DNA of 64,000 nt from Thermosyntropha lipolytica DSM 11003. Lineage in GTDB: Bacteria; Bacillota; Syntrophomonadia; Syntrophomonadales; Syntrophomonadaceae. A program made the translations under genes and the position numbers. The notes beneath the pieces are model-generated. The model saw only the letters and a list, made by a program, of their open reading frames with translations. It did not search any database and was not told where the DNA came from. Of this stretch, positions 17,099 to 27,126 are shown one piece after another. Location of the stretch: the NCBI RefSeq assembly GCF_900129805.1, contig NZ_FQWY01000007.1, positions 32,809 to 96,808 on the forward strand, in the 5' to 3' direction. Numbering within the stretch: position 1 is the first letter of the stretch; each line of letters begins with the position of its first letter.

Positions 17099-18808
17099 AT
17101 GTATAAGGCGGAAGATCTTAAGAGGATTATATCCCGCATTGATGGGCGCGGTTATAAAGCCTACAAGGAGATAGAAGGAGAATATGAGCTTAATACCTGT
17201 TATCTTTATATAGATCATGCCCAGGCCGACCCTTTTGCCCCTATGAGCCGCATACGCTTAAGGGTGCCTATAGCTAAAGCCGGCTTTCCCAAGCATCTTT
17301 ACCAGGGAGTAAAGCTTACCGCTTTAGAAGATATTATTGCCCGGCTTATAAAAAAGGAACTAGACAGGCTTAATCTTAAACCGGCCGGCACTGGCAACAG
17401 CGGGCTCATCTTTATCGATGCCGGAGGCCAGGAGGTCATAAAGAGGACGGCCGTAAAGATAACTTCGGAATTTATAGAAGCCAGGTTATCCGTAGGCCTT
17501 CCCGCTAGCGGGAGAACGATAAAAGGACAGGCGGCCCTGCATATTTTCCTCCATATTTTACCTCTTATAGCGGAAAAATGCCTTTATTATAAAGAGCTTG
17601 ACCCGCATATGCTGGAGGAACATGTTAATCTTTTTGCCGACCAGGAATATTTACGCGAAAAACTGGATGAGCTGGGCCTGGTGGCTTTTGTCGGCAATGG
17701 AGCCATATTGCCGCGCAGGAGCGGTAACAGCAATCTTCCTCTGCCGGCGAGAGAAGCAGTTAAATTCAAGTCTCCTCCTGATTTACAGATAACTATTACT
17801 ACTCCTCATCATGGGCCTATAACCGGCATGGGCATAAGAAAAGGGGTAACGCTGATAACCGGCGGAGGTTTTCATGGTAAAAGCACCCTCTTAAAAGCCC
17901 TGGAAAGAGGAGTATATAACCATATAAAGGGTGATGGCCGGGAATGGGTGATAACGGTAAGAGATGCCGTAAAGATAAGAGCGGAAGATGGCAGAAATAT
18001 AGAAAAGGTTGACATAAGTTGTTTTATTGACAACCTGCCTTTCCAGAAGGATACGAAAAGTTTTTCCACGGAAAATGCCAGTGGCAGCACTTCGCAGGCT
18101 GCCAATATTATGGAAGCATTAGAATTGGGCGCTAGGCTTTTGCTCCTCGATGAAGATACTAGTGCTACTAATTTCATGATACGCGATGAGCGGATGCAAA
18201 GGCTTATTGCCAAAGATAAGGAACCTATAACTCCTTTTATAGATCGGGTAAGGCAGCTTTATGAAGAGCAGGGAGTCTCCAGCATCCTGGTTATAGGAGG
18301 ATCAGGAGATTATCTGGAGGTAGCAGATACGGTTATTATGCTCGACAGCTACCAGGTTTATAATGTAACCGATAAAGCCAGAAAAATAGTGCAGGAAGTT
18401 CCTAGCCAGCGGATTATAGAGAAGAGAAACCGTTTAGAAGTAAATGCCTTCCGCATCATAAAAAAGGCCAGCTGGTCAGACGGCAGGCATAAAAAAGCCA
18501 AGGTAGCCGCCAAAGGAATCGACACGGTGCTTTATGGCAAAACAGCTATTGACCTGTCGGCGGTAGAACAGCTGATAGACCCCGGGCAGACCAGAGCTAT
18601 TGCTCATCTGCTGGTCTATATGCAGCGGTATGTTGATGACAGGCGAAGTTTAAGGGAAATAATTGATAAGGTATATGAAGATATAGCGGATAATTTTGAG
18701 GTTATATCCCCTTTTCCTGCCGGCCAGCATCCGGGGGATCTGGTTTGGGTGCGCCCTTACGAATTGGGGGCGGCTCTTAATCGCCTGCGTACTTTGCAAA
18801 TAAAATAG
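17099..18808 (+). CDS. Predicted ATPase of the ABC class (COG3044 / ABC_ATPase family)
   Basis: Soluble protein of 569 aa with no membrane segments. Walker A is GGGFHGKS (255-262), Walker B-like LLLLDEDTSATNFMI at about 342-356, and FSTENASGSTSQAANI in the signature position. The N-terminal about 230 residues (LKRIISRIDGRGYKAYKEIE) and the C-terminal RAIAHLLVYMQRYVDDRRSL are typical of this uncharacterised family. Role unknown. ATG 17099 is chosen; it overlaps an ATG-TAA pair at 17094-17099 directly after AGGAGGT, see findings. It precedes the menaquinone genes but has its own 3' gap of 63 bp. Confidence 0.85.
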   Translation: MYKAEDLKRIISRIDGRGYKAYKEIEGEYELNTCYLYIDHAQADPFAPMSRIRLRVPIAKAGFPKHLYQGVKLTALEDIIARLIKKELDRLNLKPAGTGNSGLIFIDAGGQEVIKRTAVKITSEFIEARLSVGLPASGRTIKGQAALHIFLHILPLIAEKCLYYKELDPHMLEEHVNLFADQEYLREKLDELGLVAFVGNGAILPRRSGNSNLPLPAREAVKFKSPPDLQITITTPHHGPITGMGIRKGVTLITGGGFHGKSTLLKALERGVYNHIKGDGREWVITVRDAVKIRAEDGRNIEKVDISCFIDNLPFQKDTKSFSTENASGSTSQAANIMEALELGARLLLLDEDTSATNFMIRDERMQRLIAKDKEPITPFIDRVRQLYEEQGVSSILVIGGSGDYLEVADTVIMLDSYQVYNVTDKARKIVQEVPSQRIIEKRNRLEVNAFRIIKKASWSDGRHKKAKVAAKGIDTVLYGKTAIDLSAVEQLIDPGQTRAIAHLLVYMQRYVDDRRSLREIIDKVYEDIADNFEVISPFPAGQHPGDLVWVRPYELGAALNRLRTLQIK

Positions 18809-18871
18809 TTTTCTTACCTGCAGTACATTTATTTGTTATAATAGATTTTAAATAATCAGGGGAGAGAAGAA

Positions 18872-19951
18872 ATGGATAAAAGACTTGCTGAGATAAGAGA
18901 AAAAGTTGCAAATGGCATACGTTTAACTAAGGAAGATGGGCTTTTTCTATATGAGTTTCCTGATCTTTTATCTATCGGGCAAATAGCCAAAGAAAAAAAG
19001 AAGCAGCTTATAGGGGACTATGTTTTTTTTAATGTTAACTGCCATATTAACTTGACTAATATATGTGTTTCCAAGTGCAAGTTCTGCGCATTCGGGGTAG
19101 ATGAAAACGCACCTAAACCTTATGCCATGACGGTAGAGCAAGCTTTTGACTATGCCTCCAGGGCTGTAGATCAGGGGATAACGGAATTTCATATTGTAAG
19201 CGCATTAAATCCTAAACTTACTCTCGATTATTATGTGGAAATAATAAGCCGTCTTAAAAAAGCCTATCCGCATATACTTATTCAGGCATTGACTGCTGTT
19301 GAAATCGTCTATCTGGCTAATATAAGCCATCTCTCCGTGGAGGAAGTTCTTTGTGCTTTGAAGGATGCCGGCCTGGATGCTATTCCCGGTGGGGGAGCCG
19401 AGATTTTAGATGACAGGATAAGAAAAGAGCTTTGTCCGCGCAAAGCAAGCAGTGAAGAATGGCTGGAGGTACACCGCATAGCTCATAAGCTGGGAATTAA
19501 GACTAACTGTACCATGCTTTTTGGGCATATCGAAAATTACGAGGACCGGATAAACCATTTGCTTAAATTAAGGGAATTGCAGGATGAAGCTCCCGGTTTT
19601 AAGGCTTTTATTCCTCTGCCTTTCCTGCCGGAAAATACAGCTCTGGCCCACCTGAATAAAACGAGTGTTTTCGACCAGCTTAAAACTATAGCCATATCCA
19701 GGCTGATCCTGGATAACATAGAACATATAAAAGCCTTCTGGGTCATGCTGGGTATTCCCGTAGCCCAGATAGCTCTGGAATTTGGGGCTGATGACCTGGA
19801 TGGAACTATTATCGAGGAAAAAATTATGCATGCTGCCGGAGCCAAAACGGATAAAGGCATTTCCAAAACTAGTATTATAAGGCTTATAAAAGAAGCCGGC
19901 TATATACCAGCAGAACGGGACACGGTCTATAATATTCTCCAGACTTATTAA
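18872..19951 (+). CDS. mqnE: Aminofutalosine synthase (radical SAM)
   Basis: Second step of the futalosine menaquinone pathway: joins the MqnA product to SAM-derived adenosine, giving 6-amino-6-deoxyfutalosine. 359 aa. Radical-SAM cysteines C65, C69 and C72 in NICVSKCKFCAFG. MqnE-like marks: FHIVSALNPKLTLDYYVEII, DAIPGGGAEILDDRIRKELC, TNCTMLFGHIENYEDRINHL and the GFKAFIPLPFLPENTAL segment that separates MqnE from MqnC. ATG follows AGGGGAGAG. First of four closely spaced genes. Confidence 0.92.
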   Translation: MDKRLAEIREKVANGIRLTKEDGLFLYEFPDLLSIGQIAKEKKKQLIGDYVFFNVNCHINLTNICVSKCKFCAFGVDENAPKPYAMTVEQAFDYASRAVDQGITEFHIVSALNPKLTLDYYVEIISRLKKAYPHILIQALTAVEIVYLANISHLSVEEVLCALKDAGLDAIPGGGAEILDDRIRKELCPRKASSEEWLEVHRIAHKLGIKTNCTMLFGHIENYEDRINHLLKLRELQDEAPGFKAFIPLPFLPENTALAHLNKTSVFDQLKTIAISRLILDNIEHIKAFWVMLGIPVAQIALEFGADDLDGTIIEEKIMHAAGAKTDKGISKTSIIRLIKEAGYIPAERDTVYNILQTY

Positions 19952-19979
19952 CCAGATAGCAGGGGGGCGGAGGAACAGG

Positions 19980-20807
19980 ATGCGGCCGCGAGTAGGACAC
20001 ATACAGTTTATAAATTGTTTTCCCCTTTTTTATGGACTTATTGAGAAAAAGTTTTTACTGGAAATAGAGCTGATAAAAGGCAACCCGACTGATCTAAACC
20101 GCATGTTGAAAGAGGGAGAGCTTGATCTGGCTCCTATTTCTTCTATTGCCTATGCCCAAAATTATGAGGAATATGTCCTGATGCCGGATATATCGATAAG
20201 CTGTGATGGAGAAGTTAAAAGTGTTTACCTGTTCTCCAAAGTGCCGATTGAAGAATTGGATGGCAAGAAGATTGCCCTGAGCAATATATCTGCTACTTCG
20301 GTTAATCTTTTATATATACTGATGCACTTTTTTTATAAGATTGAACCTCACTATTTTATTTCAGCTCCAGAACTGGGAGCTATGCTTTTAGAAGGAGAAG
20401 CCGCCTTGCTTATAGGTGATGATGCCCTGAGGGCTAAATACAAGCAGGAAAAGAGGCTTTTCGTATATGATCTGGGCCAATTATGGAAGGATAAAACAGG
20501 TCTGCCCATGGTGTTTGCCGTATGGGCAATAAGGGAAGAGTTTGCGCAAAAAAACCTGGATACCATAAGGCTTATAAAAAACACCTTTGTCGACTCCATA
20601 AGCTTGAGCCTGGAAAATGTTGAAGAGGTAGCCGCCAAGGCGGCTTACTGGGAAGATTTTACTACCTCCTACCTGGTAGACTATTTTAAGAGTTTGCGTT
20701 TTGATTTTGACCTTTCCAAACAGGAAGGACTTGAGGAATATTATCGCTATGCCCATAAGTTAGGTATTTTAGAAAAGGTTCCGCCTTTAAAAATACTCAA
20801 TATATAA
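19980..20807 (+). CDS. mqnA: Chorismate dehydratase
   Basis: First step of the futalosine pathway: chorismate to 3-enolpyruvylbenzoate. 275 aa in the periplasmic-binding-protein fold; starts with RVGHIQFINCFPLFYGL, followed by ELDLAPISSIAYAQNYEEYV and later GLPMVFAVWAIREEFAQKNL, all typical of MqnA. ATG follows GGCGGAGGA. Gap of 28 bp from mqnE and 17 bp to mqnC, so one operon. Confidence 0.93.
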   Translation: MRPRVGHIQFINCFPLFYGLIEKKFLLEIELIKGNPTDLNRMLKEGELDLAPISSIAYAQNYEEYVLMPDISISCDGEVKSVYLFSKVPIEELDGKKIALSNISATSVNLLYILMHFFYKIEPHYFISAPELGAMLLEGEAALLIGDDALRAKYKQEKRLFVYDLGQLWKDKTGLPMVFAVWAIREEFAQKNLDTIRLIKNTFVDSISLSLENVEEVAAKAAYWEDFTTSYLVDYFKSLRFDFDLSKQEGLEEYYRYAHKLGILEKVPPLKILNI

Positions 20808-20824
20808 AGCTGGAGAGGATAGAT

Positions 20825-21889
20825 TTGCGAGCTGATAGATTATTGGAAGATATCGTAAATGGAAAACGCATGACAGATGAGGAATTTGTCAAGCTCTGGC
20901 AGGAAGCTGATTTTTTTGCTTTAGGGAAAGCGGCTGATGCCAGAAGGCAAAAAATATTTGGCCATAATTTAGCTACTTTCATAATCGACCGCAATATAAA
21001 CTACACCAATATTTGCAGCTGCCGGTGTAAATTCTGCGCTTTTTACCGGACAAGGGAAGCGAAAGATGCTTATGTCATCGACCGCGAAGCTCTTTGGGCC
21101 AAGATTGAGGAAGCAATAGATCTGGGAGCCACCCAGCTCATGATACAGGGAGGGCTTAATGAAGAGCTGGATATAACTTTTTTTACCGACATGTTTAAAG
21201 ATATAAAAGCCAGATATAATATAACCCTGCATTCATTAAGTGCTCCTGAAATATCGTTTATTGCTAAAATATCCGGGTTAAGCATAAAGGAAACCCTTTT
21301 AAGGCTAAAAGAGGCCGGACTTGATTCCTTGCCCGGAGGAGGAGCAGAAATCCTGCATGATGATGTAAGAAGAGAGATAAGCCCCAATAAAATAAGTACG
21401 GAAGAATGGCTTTCTATCATGAAAACAGCTCATGAAATAGGACTTGCTTCTACGGCTACCATGATGATGGGAAGTATTGAAAAATTAGAACACCAGCTTT
21501 ACCATTTGCACCAAATTCGCGACTTGCAGGACCAAACAGGTGGTTTCAGGGCTTTCATTGTCTGGACTTATCAGCCAGGTAATAATATGCTGGCGGGAGA
21601 TAAGATTTCTTCGCTTTACTATCTGCGTTTTCTGGCTTTATCCAGGCTTTATCTGGATAATTTTAAGCACATACAGGGATCCTGGGTTACTCAGGGCAAA
21701 GAGATTGGACAGCTTTCCCTTCTTTTTGGGGCTGATGATTTGGGAAGCATAATGATCGAGGAAAATGTGGTAAGGGCAGCAGGCACTTTTTATAAGATGA
21801 AAAAAGAAGAAATGATTTCCCTTATCCGTTCGGCAGGCAGAATACCGGCCCAGAGAGACACGTCCTATAACATACTGCAAATTTTTTAA
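20825..21889 (+). CDS. mqnC: Cyclic dehypoxanthinyl futalosine synthase (radical SAM)
   Basis: Radical SAM enzyme cyclising dehypoxanthine futalosine to the bicyclic precursor of the naphthoquinone ring. 354 aa with cysteines C64, C68 and C71 in TNICSCRCKFCAFY. MqnC-type features: TQLMIQGGLNEELDITFFTD, DSLPGGGAEILHDDVRREIS, TATMMMGSIEKLEHQLYHLH and FRAFIVWTYQPGNN. It is a paralogue of mqnE. TTG start 20825 behind GGAGAGGA. Confidence 0.93.
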   Translation: MRADRLLEDIVNGKRMTDEEFVKLWQEADFFALGKAADARRQKIFGHNLATFIIDRNINYTNICSCRCKFCAFYRTREAKDAYVIDREALWAKIEEAIDLGATQLMIQGGLNEELDITFFTDMFKDIKARYNITLHSLSAPEISFIAKISGLSIKETLLRLKEAGLDSLPGGGAEILHDDVRREISPNKISTEEWLSIMKTAHEIGLASTATMMMGSIEKLEHQLYHLHQIRDLQDQTGGFRAFIVWTYQPGNNMLAGDKISSLYYLRFLALSRLYLDNFKHIQGSWVTQGKEIGQLSLLFGADDLGSIMIEENVVRAAGTFYKMKKEEMISLIRSAGRIPAQRDTSYNILQIF

Positions 21890-21911
21890 ACTGTAAGGTG
21901 AGGCGATATAG

Positions 21912-22745
21912 ATGTATGTACCAGCAGCAGAATTTGCCTTTATAGGAGGCTCCAGCACTTTAAGCATTGAAATTCCGGAGGATTTGGGGCTGGATTATGT
22001 AGAAGTTCTGGAAACTTTAAAATTTGAAACCCCTTTTGGCACCAGTCCCCAGTTTAAGCTGTTGGCAGTAAAGAGCCGGGAAGGAATCCGCAGGGTTTTA
22101 GCCTGCCGTATGCATGGATGGAGGAGAGGAATTAAAAGAGGAGATGCGTCCCGGCAGATATTCTGGGTGTTTAAACAGGCAGGAGTAAAACGGATAATAG
22201 CGGAAGGCGGGGTGGGAGCGGTAAATCATCTCTTAAATCCCCGGGATCTAGTTATCCCTCATGATTATATGGATTTTTCTATGCGCAAAGATGTAGGGCT
22301 TGAAGATCGGCATCTTCTTATTATGCGGGATGCGCTGTGTCCGGAGATGCGGGACAAAATATTCTCCATAGCCCAACAAAACTGGCGCAAAGGAAAAGTC
22401 TTTGAACGCGGAATATACTGCAATACGGATGGAAGGCATTTTGAAAGCCCGGCAGAAGTCAACTATTACAAAATAGCCGGGGCTGATATTATAGGGCAGA
22501 GCATATGTCCTGAGGTCTATCTGGCCCGTGAGATAGGGGCTTGCTATGCCGGCATCTATTTAGTGGTAAATTATGCTGAAGGTGTAGTAACTCCCTGGCA
22601 GCATGAGGAGCTTAAAGATATCTTTTATGCAGAAAGTGCTGCAATAGGAAAGATAATATTTGAATTTTTAAAACAGCTCCCGCCAGTTCCTGGCTGCCAG
22701 TGTGCTGAATTGCGAAAAGAAACCCTTTTAAAACCTGTTTATTAG
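21912..22745 (+). CDS. Nucleoside phosphorylase-like protein (MTA phosphorylase family), probable futalosine-pathway nucleosidase
   Basis: 277 aa in the MTAP/PNP family: FIGGSSTLSIEIPE, FETPFGTSP, MHGWRRGIK, a central VNHLLNPRDLVIPHDYMDF, a CPEMR segment, FESPAEVNYYKIAGADIIGQ and CPEVYLAREIGACYAGIYLV. Family phosphate- and ribose-contacting positions look altered (GGS for GGT, CRMHGW for ARHG, IGQSICPEV for NMTTVPEV). Directly downstream of mqnE-mqnA-mqnC and without a recognisable mqnB or mqnD here, it probably releases adenine or hypoxanthine from (amino)futalosine. Whether it works by phosphorolysis or hydrolysis is open. ATG after GTGAGGCG. Confidence 0.75.
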   Translation: MYVPAAEFAFIGGSSTLSIEIPEDLGLDYVEVLETLKFETPFGTSPQFKLLAVKSREGIRRVLACRMHGWRRGIKRGDASRQIFWVFKQAGVKRIIAEGGVGAVNHLLNPRDLVIPHDYMDFSMRKDVGLEDRHLLIMRDALCPEMRDKIFSIAQQNWRKGKVFERGIYCNTDGRHFESPAEVNYYKIAGADIIGQSICPEVYLAREIGACYAGIYLVVNYAEGVVTPWQHEELKDIFYAESAAIGKIIFEFLKQLPPVPGCQCAELRKETLLKPVY

Positions 22746-22810
22746 AGGGGGAAGTTTTATAAAAACAGGCCTGCGCAATAGGCAAAGGCGGGATTAAAAA
22801 GGAGGTAAAT

Positions 22811-25549
22811 ATGGCGCGAAATAATAAGAGTACGATAAGGCTTATAGTTTTCTTACTCCTTTTGGGAGGAATCTCTCTTTTTCTTCATCTTTATGCCGAT
22901 TTTCTCTGGTTCAAATCTGTAAACTATGCAGCAGTTTTTACTACTATACTCCTTAATAAGATTGTTTTGTATGCCGCAGTATTTCTGGCTGTTTTTCTGC
23001 TCTGCTATATAAACCTTATTTTTACCCGCAAAAATATAGGCATTAATTATAAAGATGAAGATGATGACCCTACCGTAATTTATCTGGATGAAGAGCGGCA
23101 TAAATCCCCCTGGCTGGAATTTTTAAAGGGGAAATATGCTACCTGGATATTTATAGGCATAAGCCTTTTTATAGCATTTTTGATCAGCTCTTCGGTAGCT
23201 GATAAATGGATTCTGGTGCAGCAGTATATAAATAAGGTGCCTTTTAATATTAACGATCCTATTTTTAATAAAGATTTAAGCTTTTACTTTTTTAATCTGG
23301 CTTTTTATCAGTTTATATACAGTATATTAATGTCCACCTTAATTCTCATCACTATTATTGTCGGAACCATATACCTGTTTAATGCTTCGTCTAATATATT
23401 ATTTGGAGACTGGAGACAATTTACCGTAGCCAAGGGACATATGGCAACCCTTTTTGCCGCTATATTTGCCCTGCAAGCCCTCAAATACAAACTTGCTTCT
23501 TATGAAATATTATTTTCCCCTTCAGGTATAGTGTTTGGGGCTACCTATGCTGATGTATATGCCCGTTTAGTTTCCTATAAAGCTCTGGTGATAATTTCGC
23601 TGGTAATTGCCGCTGTAATCCTGCTCAATATATTCATAAGGCGGGTAAGCTGGATCGTAGGAAGTATTGCCGTATGGCTGGTTATTGTTCTGGTTTTGAG
23701 CGGAATTTATCCTGGCCTTTTGCAAAAATTTGTCGTTCAGCCTAATGAGTTTAATAAGGAAAAGAAGTATATCGAAAATGCTATAAAATATACGCGGCAG
23801 GCCTATGCTCTGGATCAAGCTGAACACAAAGATTTTCCGGTTGATTATAAACTGGATATAAATAATCCTAGCGATGCCCCGACTATTAATAATATAAGGC
23901 TCTGGGACTGGCAGCCATTGCTTACTACCTATAAGAGCTTACAGGAACTTCGTCCCTACTATGTATTTAATGATGTCGATATCGACCGCTATGTTATAGA
24001 TGGCAAATACCGTCAGGTAATGCTGGCCGCCCGTGAGATTGACCCCAGCGGGCTTCCTGAAAATGCCCGTACCTGGATAAATGAAAGACTTATGTATACT
24101 CATGGCTATGGTTTAGTAGTAAGCCCGGTAAATGAAGTAGAAGAAGAAGGTTTTCCGCGCTTTTTTATCAAAGATATACCACCTGTTTTTACTACTGACT
24201 TAACTGTAAAAAGACCCGAGATATATTTTGGAGAACTTACTAACTCCTATGTCATTGTAAATACTAAACAAAAAGAATTCGACTATCCTATGGGAAATAC
24301 TAATGTCTATTGCTTCTATGAAGGCAAAAATGGCATAAAACTTGATTCAGTAGGCAAAAAACTCATGTTCGCCTGGGTACTTAAGGATTATAAAATGCTG
24401 CTGTCTTCAGATATAACTAAGGAAAGCCAGATATTAATGAATCGCAATATAGTAGAAAGGGTTAAAAAAATTGCTCCCTACCTCTATTTTGATGATGATC
24501 CTTATATAGTAATAAATAAAGAAAATGGCAAATTATACTGGATCATTGATGCTTATACCTACTCGGACAAGTATCCTTATTCTCAACCTTTTGACCGTCG
24601 GGGCAATAACTATGTAAGAAATGCCGTAAAAATAGTTATAGATGCTTATACCGGAGAAATGGACTTTTATATAGCTGATAAATCCGACCCGGTTATAAAA
24701 ACTTACAGCCGGATATTTAAAGGGGTATTTAAACCTTTAGAACAGATGCCACCAGAACTTAAGAGCCATATAAGGTATCCATCCTGGCTGTTTACTATTC
24801 AGGCTAAAATGTATCAGACTTTCCATATGACTGACCCTAATGTTTTTTATAACAAAGAAGATATCTGGCTCATTCCTACAGAAATTGTTGGAAATAAGCC
24901 AGTTGAGATGGAACCTTACTACATTATTATGAGACTGCCTGAAGAAACTGAAGAAGAGTATATACTTATGCTTCCTTTTACACCCAAAAACCGACCTAAT
25001 ATGGTAGCCTGGATGTGCGTGCGCAATGATGGTGACAACTATGGAAAAATGCTGGTTTATAATTTCCCCAAACAAGAAACTATATATGGACCTTACCAGC
25101 TTGAATCCAGGATAAATCAGGATACTTACATTTCCCAGCAGATAAGCTTATGGGATCAAAGGGGCTCTAATGTTTACCGGGGCAACCTGCTAGTCATACC
25201 GATACAAAATTCTATCCTTTATGTAGAGCCTTTGTATCTGCAGGCGGAAAATGGGAAGATTCCTGAACTTAAACGGGTTATTGTAGCTTTTGAAAATCGG
25301 ATAGTTATGGAGCCTACCCTGGATGCTGCTCTGCTTAAACTGTTTGGAGAGAAAAAGGTCAATATAGAGGAGAAAACCCCTCCCTCACTGGAAGCCGGAA
25401 CTGACCTTCGCGAACTGGCGAAAAAGGCAAGAGAATATTATGACCAGGCTAACCGGCTCTTACAGCAGGGAGATTGGGCCGGATATGGAGAAAATATAAG
25501 GAATCTGGAAAAAGTATTAAAACAAATGGAAGAAGCTGCGGCTTACTAG
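22811..25549 (+). CDS. UPF0182 family large membrane protein
   Basis: 912 aa. The first about 310 residues hold about seven hydrophobic helices (first at about 9-26, others around 38-58, 106-122, 160-182, 206-224, 253-275, 282-302); the rest is a large domain, probably on the outer side, with YVVGxxNEF-like segments such as [34 protein letters not shown] and [20 protein letters not shown], which are conserved in UPF0182. The C-terminal about 50 residues form a charged helix. Function unknown in the family. ATG behind AAGGAGGT. Confidence 0.92.
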   Translation: MARNNKSTIRLIVFLLLLGGISLFLHLYADFLWFKSVNYAAVFTTILLNKIVLYAAVFLAVFLLCYINLIFTRKNIGINYKDEDDDPTVIYLDEERHKSPWLEFLKGKYATWIFIGISLFIAFLISSSVADKWILVQQYINKVPFNINDPIFNKDLSFYFFNLAFYQFIYSILMSTLILITIIVGTIYLFNASSNILFGDWRQFTVAKGHMATLFAAIFALQALKYKLASYEILFSPSGIVFGATYADVYARLVSYKALVIISLVIAAVILLNIFIRRVSWIVGSIAVWLVIVLVLSGIYPGLLQKFVVQPNEFNKEKKYIENAIKYTRQAYALDQAEHKDFPVDYKLDINNPSDAPTINNIRLWDWQPLLTTYKSLQELRPYYVFNDVDIDRYVIDGKYRQVMLAAREIDPSGLPENARTWINERLMYTHGYGLVVSPVNEVEEEGFPRFFIKDIPPVFTTDLTVKRPEIYFGELTNSYVIVNTKQKEFDYPMGNTNVYCFYEGKNGIKLDSVGKKLMFAWVLKDYKMLLSSDITKESQILMNRNIVERVKKIAPYLYFDDDPYIVINKENGKLYWIIDAYTYSDKYPYSQPFDRRGNNYVRNAVKIVIDAYTGEMDFYIADKSDPVIKTYSRIFKGVFKPLEQMPPELKSHIRYPSWLFTIQAKMYQTFHMTDPNVFYNKEDIWLIPTEIVGNKPVEMEPYYIIMRLPEETEEEYILMLPFTPKNRPNMVAWMCVRNDGDNYGKMLVYNFPKQETIYGPYQLESRINQDTYISQQISLWDQRGSNVYRGNLLVIPIQNSILYVEPLYLQAENGKIPELKRVIVAFENRIVMEPTLDAALLKLFGEKKVNIEEKTPPSLEAGTDLRELAKKAREYYDQANRLLQQGDWAGYGENIRNLEKVLKQMEEAAAY

Positions 25550-25601
25550 CCGGGCTTCTTTTCCTTACAACATAACACAATACTTATGGGGGGAAATAAA
25601 G

Positions 25602-26147
25602 ATGGCAGAGATAAAAATAGTATGCCTGGGCGACAGCACCACTTATGGGTTCCCTTATGGACCCGAGCATTCCTGGACTTCTATGCTGGCTGAACAGATA
25701 AATGGCAAGGTAATTAACAAAGGGATCAATGGCAATACTACCGAAGACATGCTCCGGCGGTTTAAACGGGATGTGCTGGATTTAAAGCCGGATTATGTAA
25801 TAATCACCGGAGGGATAAATGATGTGGTACAGGGAGAAAGTCTGGCAGCCATAACTTTTAATATAGAAAACATGGTAAGAGAAGCCCTGGCGCAGGGAAT
25901 AAAAGTGGTACTAGGGCTTCCTACACCGGTTGATTATCCCGCCTGGGAAAAAGTGTTGCAAAACTTGAGGGATTGGCTAGTACAGCTGGCTAAAAGCTTA
26001 AACCTTCCGGTAATTGATTTCAGCAAGGCTTTTTACGATGAGAACCATATCCTTAAAAAACATCTCCTTCTCCCTGATGGGGGTCATCCCACCAGGGAGG
26101 GTTATAAAGCCATGTTTGCCCAGATTGATTTAAACCTTTTTATATAG
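25602..26147 (+). CDS. SGNH/GDSL hydrolase
   Basis: Esterase/lipase-type hydrolase of 181 aa without a signal peptide. Block I CLGDSTTYG carries the catalytic serine, block II is the INKGINGNTT glycine, block III GGINDVV the asparagine, and block V DGGHPTREGY the Asp/His pair. The order and length fit TesA/GDSL-like lipases. Substrate unknown. It overlaps tail-to-tail with the next minus-strand gene by 8 nt. Confidence 0.9.
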   Translation: MAEIKIVCLGDSTTYGFPYGPEHSWTSMLAEQINGKVINKGINGNTTEDMLRRFKRDVLDLKPDYVIITGGINDVVQGESLAAITFNIENMVREALAQGIKVVLGLPTPVDYPAWEKVLQNLRDWLVQLAKSLNLPVIDFSKAFYDENHILKKHLLLPDGGHPTREGYKAMFAQIDLNLFI

Positions 26148-27126
26148 TGGCCGGCACTTCCTCCGGAGCTAAAGGTTTAACCTGAAATATTTTTTCGATT
26201 TCCCCGGTGGGAGAATAAATCTTAATATTGGCTTTTTCCTCATCGCGGGCATCACTATACCGGGCCAATATAGAAGCAGCCCGGTTTAACTGCTCATCAG
26301 TATAAAAATTCCTAAAAGAGCGGAAAACAGCAAGAGGCCCCGGACGATCAGTTACTTTTATAAATTTATCCGAACTCAAAGCTATTTTTTCTAACATCTC
26401 ATTTTCCGCTTTATTGCGTCCTATTACCAGAAGATTGTCATCGATGTAAAAATGACGACCTACTTTAAGTATATGCATTTCTTCCGGTTTAGCCTCTGGT
26501 TTAGCTTCTAAAAGTTTTTTGAGCCGGCGGGCAAAGTTGGCTTCGGTAAGCAAACATCCTCCGGCGGGAGAAGGATATTCTTTAATACCTAACTTTTCCG
26601 CCAGTTCTTTTTGCCGGCTGCGGCTTCTTCCGCTTATATCTTCTAATTCATCACGGTTTATCCAGCCTTTTTCCTCCGGAATAGTAGGAGGAAGCAGCTT
26701 GGCTGACAAAGGCCTTACAATATAGCCTTGATATCCGGAAAGCTTTTCCACTATATGCAGGGCTGTTTTATTCTGACTCATAGGCCTCTGGCCTAAAACT
26801 TCTCCCGAAATTATAAATGAAGCTCCCAGATCCTTCATCATATCGCCGGCTTTTTTAAACATAAAAGCATGGCAGTCTATACAAGGGTTCATGTTTTTGC
26901 CATAGCCGTATTTAGGATTTTTTAAGACCTCATCTATGTATTCCTGGCCCAGATCAAAAGTTAAAAGCTTAACCCCTAGATTTTCTGCTGCCTTTATGGT
27001 TGATTCTTTCAGGCCAAAAAAAGGGGTAATAAAATTTATAGCAATAACTTCAATATTTTGTTTTTGTATAAGAGCTATCGCCAACTGAGAATCTAATCCT
27101 CCAGAAAACAAACTGACCGCCTTCAT
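26140..27126 (-). CDS. PP-loop ATPase, ThiI/MnmA-like, probable tRNA or sulfur-transfer enzyme
   Basis: 328 aa. N-terminal PP-loop SGGLDS (residues 8-13) binds ATP. CIDCHAFMFKKA and PSPAGGCLLTEANFARRLKK carry cysteines at the spacing used by ThiI/MnmA-type thiolases; SGEVLGQRPMSQNKTALHIV resembles their substrate loop. The C-terminal about 100 residues (HILKVGRHFYIDD and GRNKAENE) form a separate domain found in the MnmA-like PP-loop group of anaerobes. The start overlaps the DUF523 stop by 4 nt, so both are translated together. Exact substrate unknown. Confidence 0.8.
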   Translation of the reverse strand: MKAVSLFSGGLDSQLAIALIQKQNIEVIAINFITPFFGLKESTIKAAENLGVKLLTFDLGQEYIDEVLKNPKYGYGKNMNPCIDCHAFMFKKAGDMMKDLGASFIISGEVLGQRPMSQNKTALHIVEKLSGYQGYIVRPLSAKLLPPTIPEEKGWINRDELEDISGRSRSRQKELAEKLGIKEYPSPAGGCLLTEANFARRLKKLLEAKPEAKPEEMHILKVGRHFYIDDNLLVIGRNKAENEMLEKIALSSDKFIKVTDRPGPLAVFRSFRNFYTDEQLNRAASILARYSDARDEEKANIKIYSPTGEIEKIFQVKPLAPEEVPATI

